A DNA stretch of 64,000 bases from Scytonema hofmannii PCC 7110 (GTDB taxonomy: Bacteria; Cyanobacteriota; Cyanobacteriia; Cyanobacteriales; Nostocaceae), in contig NZ_KQ976354.1 in NCBI RefSeq assembly GCF_000346485.2, positions 1-64,000 of the forward strand, read 5' to 3'. Below the pieces are notes generated by a model. It was not told the origin of the DNA and did not search any database. It saw only the letters and a program-made list of their open reading frames with translations. Both the position numbers and the translations under genes were made by a program. Shown here piece by piece: positions 36,695-44,635 of the stretch (positions within the stretch are counted from its first letter, which is position 1; the number at the start of each line of letters is the position of its first letter).

Positions 36695-37192
36695 GTGACA
36701 AATCCAGAAATATCTCAACTACTACCAATTCTCCAACAAAACGGTTTTGTAACCCAACTGCTTCCAGCTAGTAATGAATTTCCTAACGAACAACTGTTTG
36801 TTGCTTTGGGTACAGAACACAAGTATCAAACCTGGAAGCTAGAAATGCTATTGCTACCAGGAGTTGACGATCCACCACTCCTACAATTGTTTCTGTTACT
36901 GCCCTTGGAGGTGAGGGAGACAGCTATATTAAATTTGGTGTCAGTCATTGTTTATCTCAACGACAGGCTCCCTCTACCTGGTTTTGGATTCAATTGGCAG
37001 GATGGTATTATTTACTATCGGCTCATCGTTCCTTGTCCCAATCAGGAACTAGATGGAGAAGCAATTTTAGGTACAATACGAATGATTTGTTATTTAGTTG
37101 ATGAATTTGTTGAAATTTTAGAAGATGTTGCCCAAGGGAATAAAAATCAGGAACAAGGGATGCAAGCCATTGAGCAGAAAATTGCAGGATAA
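36695..37192 (+). CDS. Small YbjN/CesT-like protein, possible effector chaperone
   Basis: 165 residues, GTG start with aaggaagg upstream. The alternating hydrophobic strands and flanking helices (EQLFVALGTEHKYQTWKLEM, LLLPGVDDPPLLQLFLLLPL, ILGTIRMICYLVDEFVEILE) recall the YbjN and type III secretion chaperone fold. Acidic, soluble, directly after the candidate effector. The fold guess comes from the hydrophobic pattern only; the chaperone role is inference from position and size. Confidence 0.55.
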   Translation: MTNPEISQLLPILQQNGFVTQLLPASNEFPNEQLFVALGTEHKYQTWKLEMLLLPGVDDPPLLQLFLLLPLEVRETAILNLVSVIVYLNDRLPLPGFGFNWQDGIIYYRLIVPCPNQELDGEAILGTIRMICYLVDEFVEILEDVAQGNKNQEQGMQAIEQKIAG

Positions 37193-37339
37193 GTCATAGC
37201 GATCGCCATGGCTTATCAGTAAGGAGAAGAAAATGACCCCAATTGAATTATACAGAAAAGGATTTAAGGCGTTGGTAGATGCTTTGGGATATGCCGATGC
37301 TATCCGGTTTATTCGTCAATTTGACTCAGGCAGTGGAAA

Positions 37340-37765
37340 TTACACTAGTAAGCAACCCCGCACGCTTCGTGACGGGGCTTTAGTCCAGTTCAAAGTATTT
37401 GTCGGAAACAGACAAAGCTGACCTTCCAACAAACAACTCATCCCCGGACTTTCGGGCTGACTTACGGACAACCCCAAAACTGCAATATTGGCAGCAGCAT
37501 TCAAATCAGCATCGCACGTCATACCACAATGCCCACAACGATACGACTTGCCAGAACGATACGACTTACCTTTGACCGGATGTACGTGGTGACACCGCGA
37601 ACAAGTTTGAGATGTATACGCAGGAGGAACCAAAACAACGGGGACTCCAGCAATGGTTGCTTTGTATTCCGTAAACAACCGCAACTGGTAAAATGCCCAG
37701 TTATTCGTCCTGCGTCGTTCAGTTTTAGAGCGTGGTTTTTCGTTAAGCGATTCTCTAATGTTTGT
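37340..37765 (-). pseudogene. tnpB: TnpB C-terminal remnant
   Basis: After an in-frame TAG (37766-37768) the minus strand reads NEKPRSKTERRRTNNWAFYQ, then the zinc ribbon SQTCSRCHHVHPVKGKSYRS with CGHCG, and the last RuvC Asp in CDADLNAAANIA. The first RuvC Asp and Glu are missing, so no nuclease is expected. IS605 TnpB family, RNA-guided nuclease ancestor of Cas12. Confidence 0.85.
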
Positions 37766-37874
37766 CTAGATATGCAACAAGTTCCCAAGAAAATTTCACT
37801 CCAGTTAAAACTGGACGAGTCGCGGTTCCTCCTTGGTCTAAAGACGCTCATGTTCCCCGCTCCCGCGTTTTCTA
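37349..37874 (-). mobile_element. IS200/IS605-family element remnant
   Basis: About 526 bases between the two halves of the split gene. Near one edge is an imperfect hairpin at 37355-37376 (CCCCG CACG ctt CGTG a CGGGG) like the right end of IS605 elements. Near the other edge is ccagttttaactgg. It carries a broken tnpB on the minus strand and no tnpA. Internal deletion makes it non-autonomous. Confidence 0.75.
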
Positions 37875-38015
37875 GATGAGCGTCATCAATGGCTTGACTC
37901 CCTGACAATGGATGAAATCTTGGCAGATATTTCTCAACGGCAGAGTAAGGATAATTTGGGGGAGTAATAGCGGTAAAGAAGGCAGAAATACGCTTGCTAC
38001 TAGAGCATAAGGTTC

Positions 38016-38035
38016 CCCACGCTTGAAAGCGTGGG
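38016..38035. repeat. Hairpin like an IS605 end
   Basis: CCCACGCTT ga AAGCGTGGG forms a 9-base perfect stem. Similar hairpins mark IS605 right ends, so this may be a trace of a second element. The surrounding 37968-38329 stretch shows no gene. Confidence 0.5.
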
Positions 38036-38329
38036 ATTTAATAAAGTTGCGGAGCATTGATTTGTCTCCATAACTAAGGTAGGGGGCTGTCTTACCATCT
38101 GGCAGAGCTATTAGGGCTTACTTTTGTATGAAAAACTACAATATTCCTTCTGCGCCCCCGCAGTATGCCTCGTGCCTTTCTTCTGGTAATTTTTCCTATT
38201 GACTTATCGTACCAAAAAAGGTACAAATGAGATGTAATATCAAGTTTGACCGTAACTAAAACGTATGTAATGTTACAGTAACATACTACACATCGTTGTG
38301 GTGCGACTTTCGGGCTTCCTTTGATCGAG

Positions 38330-38680
38330 ATGGCAGAAAAGCGTGTTCCTGCGAGCTTCTACCAAAATGAAAATGGTGTCGAACCAGTTCGTGACTGGTT
38401 GAAAGGTCTAGATGCAGACGAGCGTCGTTTGATTGGTATAGACATAAAAACTGTTGAATATGGTTTTCCCATCGGGATGCCAACCTGTCGTCTAATGGGT
38501 GATGGGTTGTACGAAGTACGTACTAATTTACCCCAAGGTCGTAAAGCACGCGTGCTGTTCTGTATTCATGAGGGCAACATGGTTTTGTTGCATGGGTTCA
38601 TTAAAAAAACCCAGAAAACACCGAAGAAAGACCTAGATTTAGCAAGAGAACGAAAACAGCAAGTGGAGGCAATAGGATGA
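38330..38680 (+). CDS. higB: HigB-like toxin (phage Gp49/DUF891 type)
   Basis: 116 residues with the RelE-fold HigB pattern: VRDWLKGLDADERRLIGIDI, MPTCRLMGDGLYEVRTNLPQ, then ARVLFCIHEGNMVLLHGFIK and KKTQKTPKKDLDLARER. Likely ribosome-dependent mRNA endonuclease. ATG 38330 is chosen over a TTG 9 bases upstream. Toxin precedes antitoxin, as usual for higBA, and overlaps it by 4 bases. Confidence 0.88.
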   Translation: MAEKRVPASFYQNENGVEPVRDWLKGLDADERRLIGIDIKTVEYGFPIGMPTCRLMGDGLYEVRTNLPQGRKARVLFCIHEGNMVLLHGFIKKTQKTPKKDLDLARERKQQVEAIG

Positions 38681-38973
38681 AGAAAAATCCTCATATCGGT
38701 TCTTCTCTTGATGACCTGTTCGAGGAAGAAGGGACGCTCAACGAAATTAATATTATTGCTGTCAAACGGGTAATTGCGTGGCAGATCCAACAGGAAATGA
38801 CTAAGAAAAATCTGAGCAAGACAGAAATGGCGCAACAAATGCAAACAAGCAGATCGTCCCTTGACCGTCTGTTAGACCCAGACAATCCCGCCGTAACGCT
38901 GGATACTATTGAACGTGCTGCCAGAGTCATCGGGAAAAGGGTGCGCTTTGAACTGGTGGATGCGCTCGAATAG
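38677..38973 (+). CDS. higA: HigA-like antitoxin
   Basis: 98 residues; Xre-type helix-turn-helix (KKNLSKTEMAQQMQTSRSSL, then DRLLDPDNPAVTLDTIERAA) and the C-terminal RVIGKRVRFELV strand typical of HigB partners. Autoregulation is expected. The pair lies between the two halves of the injection-system locus. Confidence 0.88.
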   Translation: MKKNPHIGSSLDDLFEEEGTLNEINIIAVKRVIAWQIQQEMTKKNLSKTEMAQQMQTSRSSLDRLLDPDNPAVTLDTIERAARVIGKRVRFELVDALE

Positions 38974-39069
38974 CAGGGCTGTTGAGATGCCTTGTTTCCT
39001 GACCACTTGCAATTGAATTGCTTTTCTGGCTCGTCTATCTTGGATGTTTCCAGGAGCGATATCATGATG

Positions 39070-39145
39070 AAAAGTTAAGCATAGCAGCTAGTCAAAACTA
39101 CTTAACTTTTCTGTATCGACACCAAATCTAGAAAAATCTTATAAC
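39070..39145 (+). promoter_or_regulatory. Promoter module P2, upstream of sheath gene
   Basis: AAGTTAAG (39072-39079), 21 bases, CTTAACTTTTCTGTATCGAC (39101-39120), 19 bases, TATAAC (39140-39145). -35 TCGACA with an 18-base spacer. It begins the second eCIS transcription unit; the first sheath gene starts 93 bases downstream. Confidence 0.75.
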
Positions 39146-39237
39146 ATAAACAGTTCAATCAAAAAACTTTTTGGGAATCAATGCACGATTACCCATAACT
39201 AATAACTTATTCTCAAACTCAGGAGATCGTTCTAAAT

Positions 39238-40515
39238 ATGGAATATCGTTCCCCTGGTGTTTACGTCGAGGAAGTTCGCTCCGCCGTCCAAGCGATCGCA
39301 GGCGTAGGCACCAGTACTGCCGGTTTTATTGGGGTAGTTCCCGATACAATTGAAATCCCCAGACCTAATCCTAACTACGATCCGACTCAAGCCATCAGCC
39401 CCCAGAATGTGCCTGATGAAACAACTCCCTTTGCAGTAACAGTCAAAGTGGGTGAAGTCAAATTATGTACTAACTTCAGTGACTTCAAGCGTTTCTTTGG
39501 TGATTTTTCTAACAATACAGGTCAAAATCTCCTCGCACACGCTGTTTATGGCTTTTTCAATAATGGTGGCACAAGCTGTTACGTGGTGCGGGTGGTTACA
39601 GACAGTGACATTACTGTAGACTTCTTGGAAAAAACATTTGAACCGATAGATGACATTGCCATTGTCGCTGCACCAGGGATTCTTAATGATGCCGTGCGGA
39701 GTGCAGTTGTCACTCATTGCGCTCAAACCACTCAAGACCGATTTGCCATTCTCGATAGTCATGAGGTTGTGGAAGCAGAGGGTAAAACAACAAGCGAGAA
39801 TATGCAGAGTTTCCCTGACTTAAATCAATTCAATCCGTCTATAACCCCAAATCTTCTCCCTCAGAACTCTGACTATGCTGCTTTCTACTTCCCCTGGATT
39901 GAGGTGTTCGATCCAGTTACCCGTATTAGGCAGCCCAATGGAAATGGACGCAAATATGTTCCACCTAGCGGTCACATTGCAGGTATCTATGCCAGAGTTG
40001 ACAGCACGCGGGGCGTTCACAAAGCACCAGCTAACGAACCAATTTTTGGCGCACTGGGTTTGAAATACAATCTCAGTCGCAGTCAACAGGATAGACTTAA
40101 TCCTCAAGGTGTTAACTGTATCCGGGATATCAATGGTAATATTCGGGTGTGGGGAGCGCGGACAGTGGGTGGCGATCGCAATGGCGAGTTTCGCTATATC
40201 AACGTGCGGCGATTTCTGCTTTTCTTACGCGAATCAATTGACGAAGGGACTCAGTTTGCCGTCATGGAGCCGAACGATCCTGCCTTGTGGGCAAAAATTA
40301 CTCGCAATGTCACTGCATTTCTCATGACTGTTTGGCGATCTGGGGCGTTGTTTGGTGCGACACCTAACGAAGCATTTTATGTGCGGTGTGATGAAACCAC
40401 CAACACACAAGAGGATATAGAATTAGGTCGAGTTATCACAGAAATTGGTGTCGCTGTTGTCAGACCAGCTGAATTTGTGATTTTCCGCCTCAGTCAAACT
40501 ACACCTGTAAGTTAA
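39238..40515 (+). CDS. Contractile sheath protein 1
   Basis: 425 residues, start MEYRSPGVYVEEVRSAVQAI typical of phage/eCIS sheath (gp18, Afp2-4). C-terminal strand-swap region RTVGGDRNGEFRYINVRRFL, then EPNDPALWAKITRNVTAFLM, and the last domain IELGRVITEIGVAVVRPAEF. Forms the outer tube that contracts to drive the inner tube. First gene of the structural operon behind promoter P2. Confidence 0.95.
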   Translation: MEYRSPGVYVEEVRSAVQAIAGVGTSTAGFIGVVPDTIEIPRPNPNYDPTQAISPQNVPDETTPFAVTVKVGEVKLCTNFSDFKRFFGDFSNNTGQNLLAHAVYGFFNNGGTSCYVVRVVTDSDITVDFLEKTFEPIDDIAIVAAPGILNDAVRSAVVTHCAQTTQDRFAILDSHEVVEAEGKTTSENMQSFPDLNQFNPSITPNLLPQNSDYAAFYFPWIEVFDPVTRIRQPNGNGRKYVPPSGHIAGIYARVDSTRGVHKAPANEPIFGALGLKYNLSRSQQDRLNPQGVNCIRDINGNIRVWGARTVGGDRNGEFRYINVRRFLLFLRESIDEGTQFAVMEPNDPALWAKITRNVTAFLMTVWRSGALFGATPNEAFYVRCDETTNTQEDIELGRVITEIGVAVVRPAEFVIFRLSQTTPVS

Positions 40516-40558
40516 GTTAAGTTTTTGTCTCACGCAAAGGCGCAAAGAAGAATTTATG

Positions 40559-41722
40559 ATGTCTGCTTACCGCGCTCCTGGTGTGTATCGAGAGGAAATT
40601 TTCTTACAGCCAGAAGCTCCTTTAATGACTGGTATTCCAGGATTTATAGGTATATTTAATCGTCTGGATAATATTGCTAAACCGCCTGCTAATTTTCCAA
40701 TTTTGTTACATCGGCAAAGGGAGTTTGAGGACTCTTTTACGAATACAGTGACAAATGTCTTAGGTGTTAAGTCTGAGGGGTATTTGCAAACGGCTATTCG
40801 GGGGTTTTTTGAGAATGGCGGTACTCGTTGTTATGTGGTGCGCGTGGAGTCTCTCCAAGAATCGGCTTTTCAACAAGCGATCGCGTCTTTAGCTCCTCTC
40901 ACCGATCTGGATTTGGTAGCAGTACCAGATGTCATGTTACTGACGGATGAAAACGCTATTCTACGAGTGCAGCAGACGGTTTTACAACATTGTGCCGAAC
41001 AAGGCAATCGCTTTGCCATTCTCGATGCATTGCCAAACCGTTCCACAGAAACCATAATTGCTCAACGTCAACAATTGACGGTTAGTCAACCGGAACCTGT
41101 GAATGGTGCATTGTATTATCCTTGGCTGACAAATGCTTCAGGTAGATTGATTCCTCCTAGCGGTCATGTTGCGGGAATTTTTGCTCGGAGCGATCGCGAT
41201 CGGGGAGTCTTTAAAGCACCCGCTAACGAGATTATTCGTGATGTCTTGGATCTAGAAAAGGCGATCGATAATCCCACTAACGCTGAATTAAATGGACAAA
41301 GTATCAATTGTTTGCGGGGTTTTCCAGGGCGGGGAATACGTCTATGGGGTACACGTACCCTCAGCCGCGATACCAACTGGCGTTACATAAATGTTCGGCG
41401 GTTGTTCTTGACGGTAGGACGTGCGATCGAGCGCAATCAAATTGGTGCTACCTTCGATCCCAACGCTCCTCAATTGTGGAACCGCATTCAGCGCGAGTTG
41501 AGCGCTTATTTGACCCAACTGTGGCAAGAAGGTGCATTGCAGGGACAAACTCCAGCAGAAGCATTTTACGTGAAATGCGATGCTGAAACAAATCCGCCTG
41601 AAGTCCGAGAACTTGGACAGGTGATTACAGAAATTGGTCTAGCACCAGCCACACCTGCAGAATTTATCGTCGTGCGAGTTATTCAGCGTGCTGGAACTAC
41701 GGAAATTATACCCGAATTGTAG
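40559..41722 (+). CDS. Contractile sheath protein 2
   Basis: 387 residues; paralogue of the preceding sheath gene (MSAYRAPGVYREEIFLQPEA; RLWGTRTLSRDTNWRYINVR; ELGQVITEIGLAPATPAEFI). Two or three sheath paralogues are usual in Afp/Pvc-type systems, with different positions along the sheath. It lacks a 40-residue insert seen in sheath 1. Confidence 0.93.
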   Translation: MSAYRAPGVYREEIFLQPEAPLMTGIPGFIGIFNRLDNIAKPPANFPILLHRQREFEDSFTNTVTNVLGVKSEGYLQTAIRGFFENGGTRCYVVRVESLQESAFQQAIASLAPLTDLDLVAVPDVMLLTDENAILRVQQTVLQHCAEQGNRFAILDALPNRSTETIIAQRQQLTVSQPEPVNGALYYPWLTNASGRLIPPSGHVAGIFARSDRDRGVFKAPANEIIRDVLDLEKAIDNPTNAELNGQSINCLRGFPGRGIRLWGTRTLSRDTNWRYINVRRLFLTVGRAIERNQIGATFDPNAPQLWNRIQRELSAYLTQLWQEGALQGQTPAEAFYVKCDAETNPPEVRELGQVITEIGLAPATPAEFIVVRVIQRAGTTEIIPEL

Positions 41723-41760
41723 TTTGTAAGCTGTTGTGCTGATTAAAAATGCACAATCAA

Positions 41761-41791
41761 ACGGGCGAGGACGCCCGTTCCACAAGAGCTA
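41761..41791. repeat. Short palindromic repeat in eCIS operon
   Basis: aacgggcgaggacgcccgtt followed by ccacaagagct, closely like the hairpin core of the MITE elements at 342 and 60965, but without their ends. It is followed at 41855-41882 by an aatccaaa tandem repeat running to the tube gene start. Confidence 0.65.
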
Positions 41792-41884
41792 GGTTTACTA
41801 GGGTTGTGTAAAGCTTAATACCAATTTCTAATCTTTAATTCACAATCTTCAATCCAAAATCCAAAATCCAAAATCTAAAATCCT

Positions 41885-42304
41885 ATGACTGACCCATATC
41901 GTGGCTTTAACTTTCGTGTCGAAATTGACGGTATCACAGAAGCTGGTTTCCAAGAATGTAGCGGCTTAGATGTTACTACTGATCCAGTCGAATATCGGGT
42001 GGGTACTGACCCGAACCATGTTCGTAAGTTGACAGGTTTAAATAAATTTTCTCCAGTTATGCTTAAGCGTGGCATTACGGATTCTCAGGAATTATGGCAA
42101 TGGCAGCAGTCAACTGCTGCTGGACGCACGCAACGACGTAATGTATCAATTGTTTTGGTCGATGAATCTGGTACAGAAAAAATGCGCTGGAATCTTCTTC
42201 GGGCTTGGGCTTCTAAGTGGACGGGACCAACTTTTAACGCGACGAGTAATGAAGTTGCGGTTGAGCAGTTAGAAATCTGCCATGAGGAACTCGTGAGAGC
42301 TTAA
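41885..42304 (+). CDS. Inner tube protein 1 (Afp1/gp19-like)
   Basis: 139 residues; T4 gp19-like tube fold: DPYRGFNFRVEIDGITEAGF, QECSGLDVTTDPVEYRVGTD, KFSPVMLKRGITDSQELWQW, RRNVSIVLVDESG and NEVAVEQLEICHEELVRA. Stacks as hexameric rings to form the inner tube. Standard size. Confidence 0.95.
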   Translation: MTDPYRGFNFRVEIDGITEAGFQECSGLDVTTDPVEYRVGTDPNHVRKLTGLNKFSPVMLKRGITDSQELWQWQQSTAAGRTQRRNVSIVLVDESGTEKMRWNLLRAWASKWTGPTFNATSNEVAVEQLEICHEELVRA

Positions 42305-42323
42305 AAATTGTTAATGATGTACT

Positions 42324-42686
42324 ATGCTTCAAACTGAATTTCCGTTTACGCTACCTTTGGGATATATTGATGCTGAAGGGAACCTCCATAAAGAAGGAGT
42401 AATGCGTTTAGCCACGGCTCTAGATGAAATTGCTCCTTTTAAAGATGCACGGGTTCGTAGTAACCAAGCCTACTTACTGTTAATCTTGCTTTCCCGTGTG
42501 GTTACAAAACTAGGTACTTTAGAATACATTAATCCCAAAGTGATTGAAAGTTTGTATGCTGCCGATCTGGCGTATTTACAAGACCTCTATGGTCGTGTCA
42601 ATCAAACAGGACAGAACCGAGTGCGTACTCAGTGTCCTCATTGCGAACAAGCTTTTGAAGTGGAGTTGAGCAGCGTGGGGGAGTAA
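42324..42686 (+). CDS. Tail assembly chaperone-like protein with zinc knuckle
   Basis: 120 residues: MLQTEFPFTLPLGYIDAEGN, then KEGVMRLATALDEIAPFKDA and a helical middle, ending in a CPHC pair (TQCPHCEQAFEVELSSVGE). It occupies the place of the phage tail assembly chaperone (between tube genes). The frame stops at TAA 42684-42686, directly before a strong hairpin. A run of G at 42677-42681 just before the stop could allow -1 slippage into the following DUF6760-like frame, as lambda G/GT chaperones do. Confidence 0.75.
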   Translation: MLQTEFPFTLPLGYIDAEGNLHKEGVMRLATALDEIAPFKDARVRSNQAYLLLILLSRVVTKLGTLEYINPKVIESLYAADLAYLQDLYGRVNQTGQNRVRTQCPHCEQAFEVELSSVGE

Positions 42687-42838
42687 AAAGCTACCCCCTC
42701 CATCGCCTCTACGAGGAGGTAGCATATATTGCTTATCATTTTCACTGGTCAGGCGATCGCATCTTGGAATTAGAACATCCCGAACGCCTGAAATGGGTTG
42801 CAGAAATTGCCAAAATTAACCAGCGTTTGAGCGCTTAA
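42678..42838 (+). CDS. DUF6760-like reading frame, no start codon; likely -1 frameshift product
   Basis: In the -1 frame relative to the previous gene, the sequence reads YPLHRLYEEVAYIAYHFHWS, then GDRILELEHPERLKWVAEIA, ending TAA 42836-42838, 4 bases before the next gene. This is a small conserved protein found after the tail chaperone in eCIS and phage-tail clusters. No ATG, GTG or TTG precedes it in frame after the upstream stop near 42654. A -1 shift at G-run 42677-42681 would join it to the 120-residue chaperone, giving a product of about 173 residues. The residues before YPLH would be GGVKS. Confidence 0.75.
42690..42723 (+). promoter_or_regulatory. Hairpin downstream of the G-run, candidate frameshift stimulator
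   Basis: GCTACCCCCTC (42690-42700) pairs with GAGGAGGTAGC (42713-42723), one C/A mismatch, 12-base loop. It begins 6 bases after the GGGGGAG slip site. The spacing is what a -1 frameshift signal needs. Confidence 0.7.
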
Positions 42839-42842
42839 GTCA

Positions 42843-43376
42843 ATGACTTTTCTCGGAAATACACCACCTGGTCTAAATATTGCTACTAGTGTTGCCACCA
42901 ATGTTACAGCCCAAATCCTTGACCCCTACCGAGCTTTTAATTTCTTTATCGAAATTGACGGAATTCTGGCGGGTGGTTTCTCAGAATGCAGTGGGTTGCA
43001 AGTGGAAACTGAATTTATGGAGTATCACGAAGGAGGTGTTAATGAATACCGCCATCATTTTGCCGGAGCTACCAAATATCCACCCCTAGTCCTCAAGCGG
43101 GGAGTGAGTCAGATTGATGAATTGTGGGCATGGCATCAAGATATTGTCATCAATCGTGAAGTTAAACGCCGCAACGGTACTATCTACCTGTTGAATGAAC
43201 AACGCTTGCCAGTGATTTGGTGGGATTTTCGAGATGCTTTTCCCTATCGCTGGAGTGGTCCAGAACTACGGGCTGATGCGAATGCGGTGGCATTTGAGAG
43301 TGTGGAACTAGTACATCGCGGTTTAAGCCGACCCAGGTTGTCTGGAACTGTTAGACGTGCAAGCAGGTTGCTGTGA
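42843..43376 (+). CDS. Inner tube protein 2 (Afp5-like)
   Basis: 177 residues; second gp19-like protein with an N-terminal extension of about 25 residues and a basic C-terminal tail (RPRLSGTVRRASRLL). Core: LDPYRAFNFFIEIDGILAGG, FSECSGLQVETEFMEYHEGG, KYPPLVLKRGVSQIDELWAW and AFESVELVHRGLSR. Afp5-type paralogues form the first ring on the baseplate. Overlaps the next reading frame by 4 bases if GTG 43373 is used there. Confidence 0.92.
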   Translation: MTFLGNTPPGLNIATSVATNVTAQILDPYRAFNFFIEIDGILAGGFSECSGLQVETEFMEYHEGGVNEYRHHFAGATKYPPLVLKRGVSQIDELWAWHQDIVINREVKRRNGTIYLLNEQRLPVIWWDFRDAFPYRWSGPELRADANAVAFESVELVHRGLSRPRLSGTVRRASRLL

Positions 43377-43378
43377 TT

Positions 43379-44635
43379 ATGCCTGATACTCTTTCATCTC
43401 CCGTAACACCAGAATCATCAAGTCCTCTCATACAGAGACTGGATCGCCGTCGCACTGAACCTGTAAGCTTAGTTAATTCATTGAGATTCCAGCCCAGTGC
43501 CATGAAGATACCACAGGCAATTGTTCAGCGCTCAACATTGGTTCAGCAATTACAAAGTCGCTACGGTATTCATACGAATGAAGTTGCCGAGTCAGAACTG
43601 GTGTTAGCGAATCCACCATCATCAGAAGTCTCTGATAATACATTGTCCACGGTTGCTAGTTCTATTGCAACGATGAAGCAAGAAGGCAGGAGGCACAAAG
43701 AAGTCGCAGAAAAGGCTTCCTTTGATGGCTTCTCTACAAGACGCGACGCGAAGGCCAACGTCCACGACGAACGGCACTTCAAAGAAGGAGGCAGATGGGA
43801 AGATCGTCAAGTGGGGTTTAAGTCTCAATCAGATTTCCACTCTACTCCATCTACGGCTGAATCTACTTCATCTGTAACTTCTACACCTGGAGGTCAGTTT
43901 CGGGTAAGTCGTAAGGCAATTCCCAAGATTAGCCAAATGGATGCTAGTACCAGCATACAGGCAAAGTTAGATACTTATAATCCAGTAAATTCCCTAGTTT
44001 TTACAACAAATAAAATCCCTTCAGCTACTGCCGCGATCGCTGAATTACAACCATCTCAGATGTCGTTAAAACAACAACCGCCATTGGTTCAGATAAAAGC
44101 TGCAACAACGGCATCATTACCATTATCACCAGCTGAATTAATTCAGCGATCGCCTGCAAGTACCTCTCTACCTTCAGTAAGTCAACTACCGGTTGTGTCT
44201 GAACTTCCATCCAGTTCTCCACGACTTCAACGAGCTAACAATGAGGATGTTGTGGATTTGGGATACATCGATTTTCCGCCTTTTGGCAATTCTGCTAGAG
44301 CGAATACTCAACCAGCGAACTTTGCACAGGAAAATGGTTATGTCAGCATCCAGGGAATTGAAGCTAATTATGCACGTACCAATCGCGGTAGGGAAAATCC
44401 CCCGGCTGCTTTACCCCTAAATACAGGTTCAGTAAGTGAAAGTATTTCCGAGGTTGTTCCCACTGTAACCGCCCATCAACCATTGTCTACTGAAATGGTT
44501 GTCCCAGTTATGCCTTCCAAGCATCCAAATTCCTCTATTCCAGAGGTAGATGTGGCACAGGTAGCAGAACAGGTGAGTCGCATCCTGTTTCGTCAGTTAC
44601 GAATTGAACGCGAACGTCGAGGGTTTGGAAGATGA
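43379..44635 (+). CDS. Disordered eCIS protein with conserved C-terminal helix
   Basis: About 418 residues. Most of it is low-complexity Ser/Thr/Pro/Gln sequence; the end VAEQVSRILFRQLRIERERR is a helix shared by eCIS proteins at this position between tube 2 and the LysM protein. A segment at about 102-144 (GRRHKEVAEKASFDGFSTRR, then DAKANVHDERHF) looks unlike the rest and is encoded by a dispersed GC-rich repeat inserted in frame. Role unknown; it could serve as scaffold or length ruler, since no separate tape-measure gene is visible. ATG 43379 or GTG 43373. Confidence 0.75.
   Translation: MPDTLSSPVTPESSSPLIQRLDRRRTEPVSLVNSLRFQPSAMKIPQAIVQRSTLVQQLQSRYGIHTNEVAESELVLANPPSSEVSDNTLSTVASSIATMKQEGRRHKEVAEKASFDGFSTRRDAKANVHDERHFKEGGRWEDRQVGFKSQSDFHSTPSTAESTSSVTSTPGGQFRVSRKAIPKISQMDASTSIQAKLDTYNPVNSLVFTTNKIPSATAAIAELQPSQMSLKQQPPLVQIKAATTASLPLSPAELIQRSPASTSLPSVSQLPVVSELPSSSPRLQRANNEDVVDLGYIDFPPFGNSARANTQPANFAQENGYVSIQGIEANYARTNRGRENPPAALPLNTGSVSESISEVVPTVTAHQPLSTEMVVPVMPSKHPNSSIPEVDVAQVAEQVSRILFRQLRIERERRGFGR

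Larger units (their letters stand above)
37233..37967 (+). pseudogene. Small cyanobacterial protein gene split by an IS200/IS605 element
   Basis: The 5' part encodes MTPIELYRKGFKALVDALGY, then RFIRQFDSGSGNYT up to about 37348. The 3' part resumes at about 37875 with ERHQWLDSLTMDEILADISQ and ends at TAA 37967. Joined, they give a protein of about 70 residues of a family that is common in cyanobacteria but of unknown function (ELY..G...L...LG...AIRFI.QF..G.GDYT..RHQWL). The join is interrupted by the IS remnant, so the gene is inactive. Its neighbours suggest it belonged to the end of the ATPase-effector half of the locus. Confidence 0.75.
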
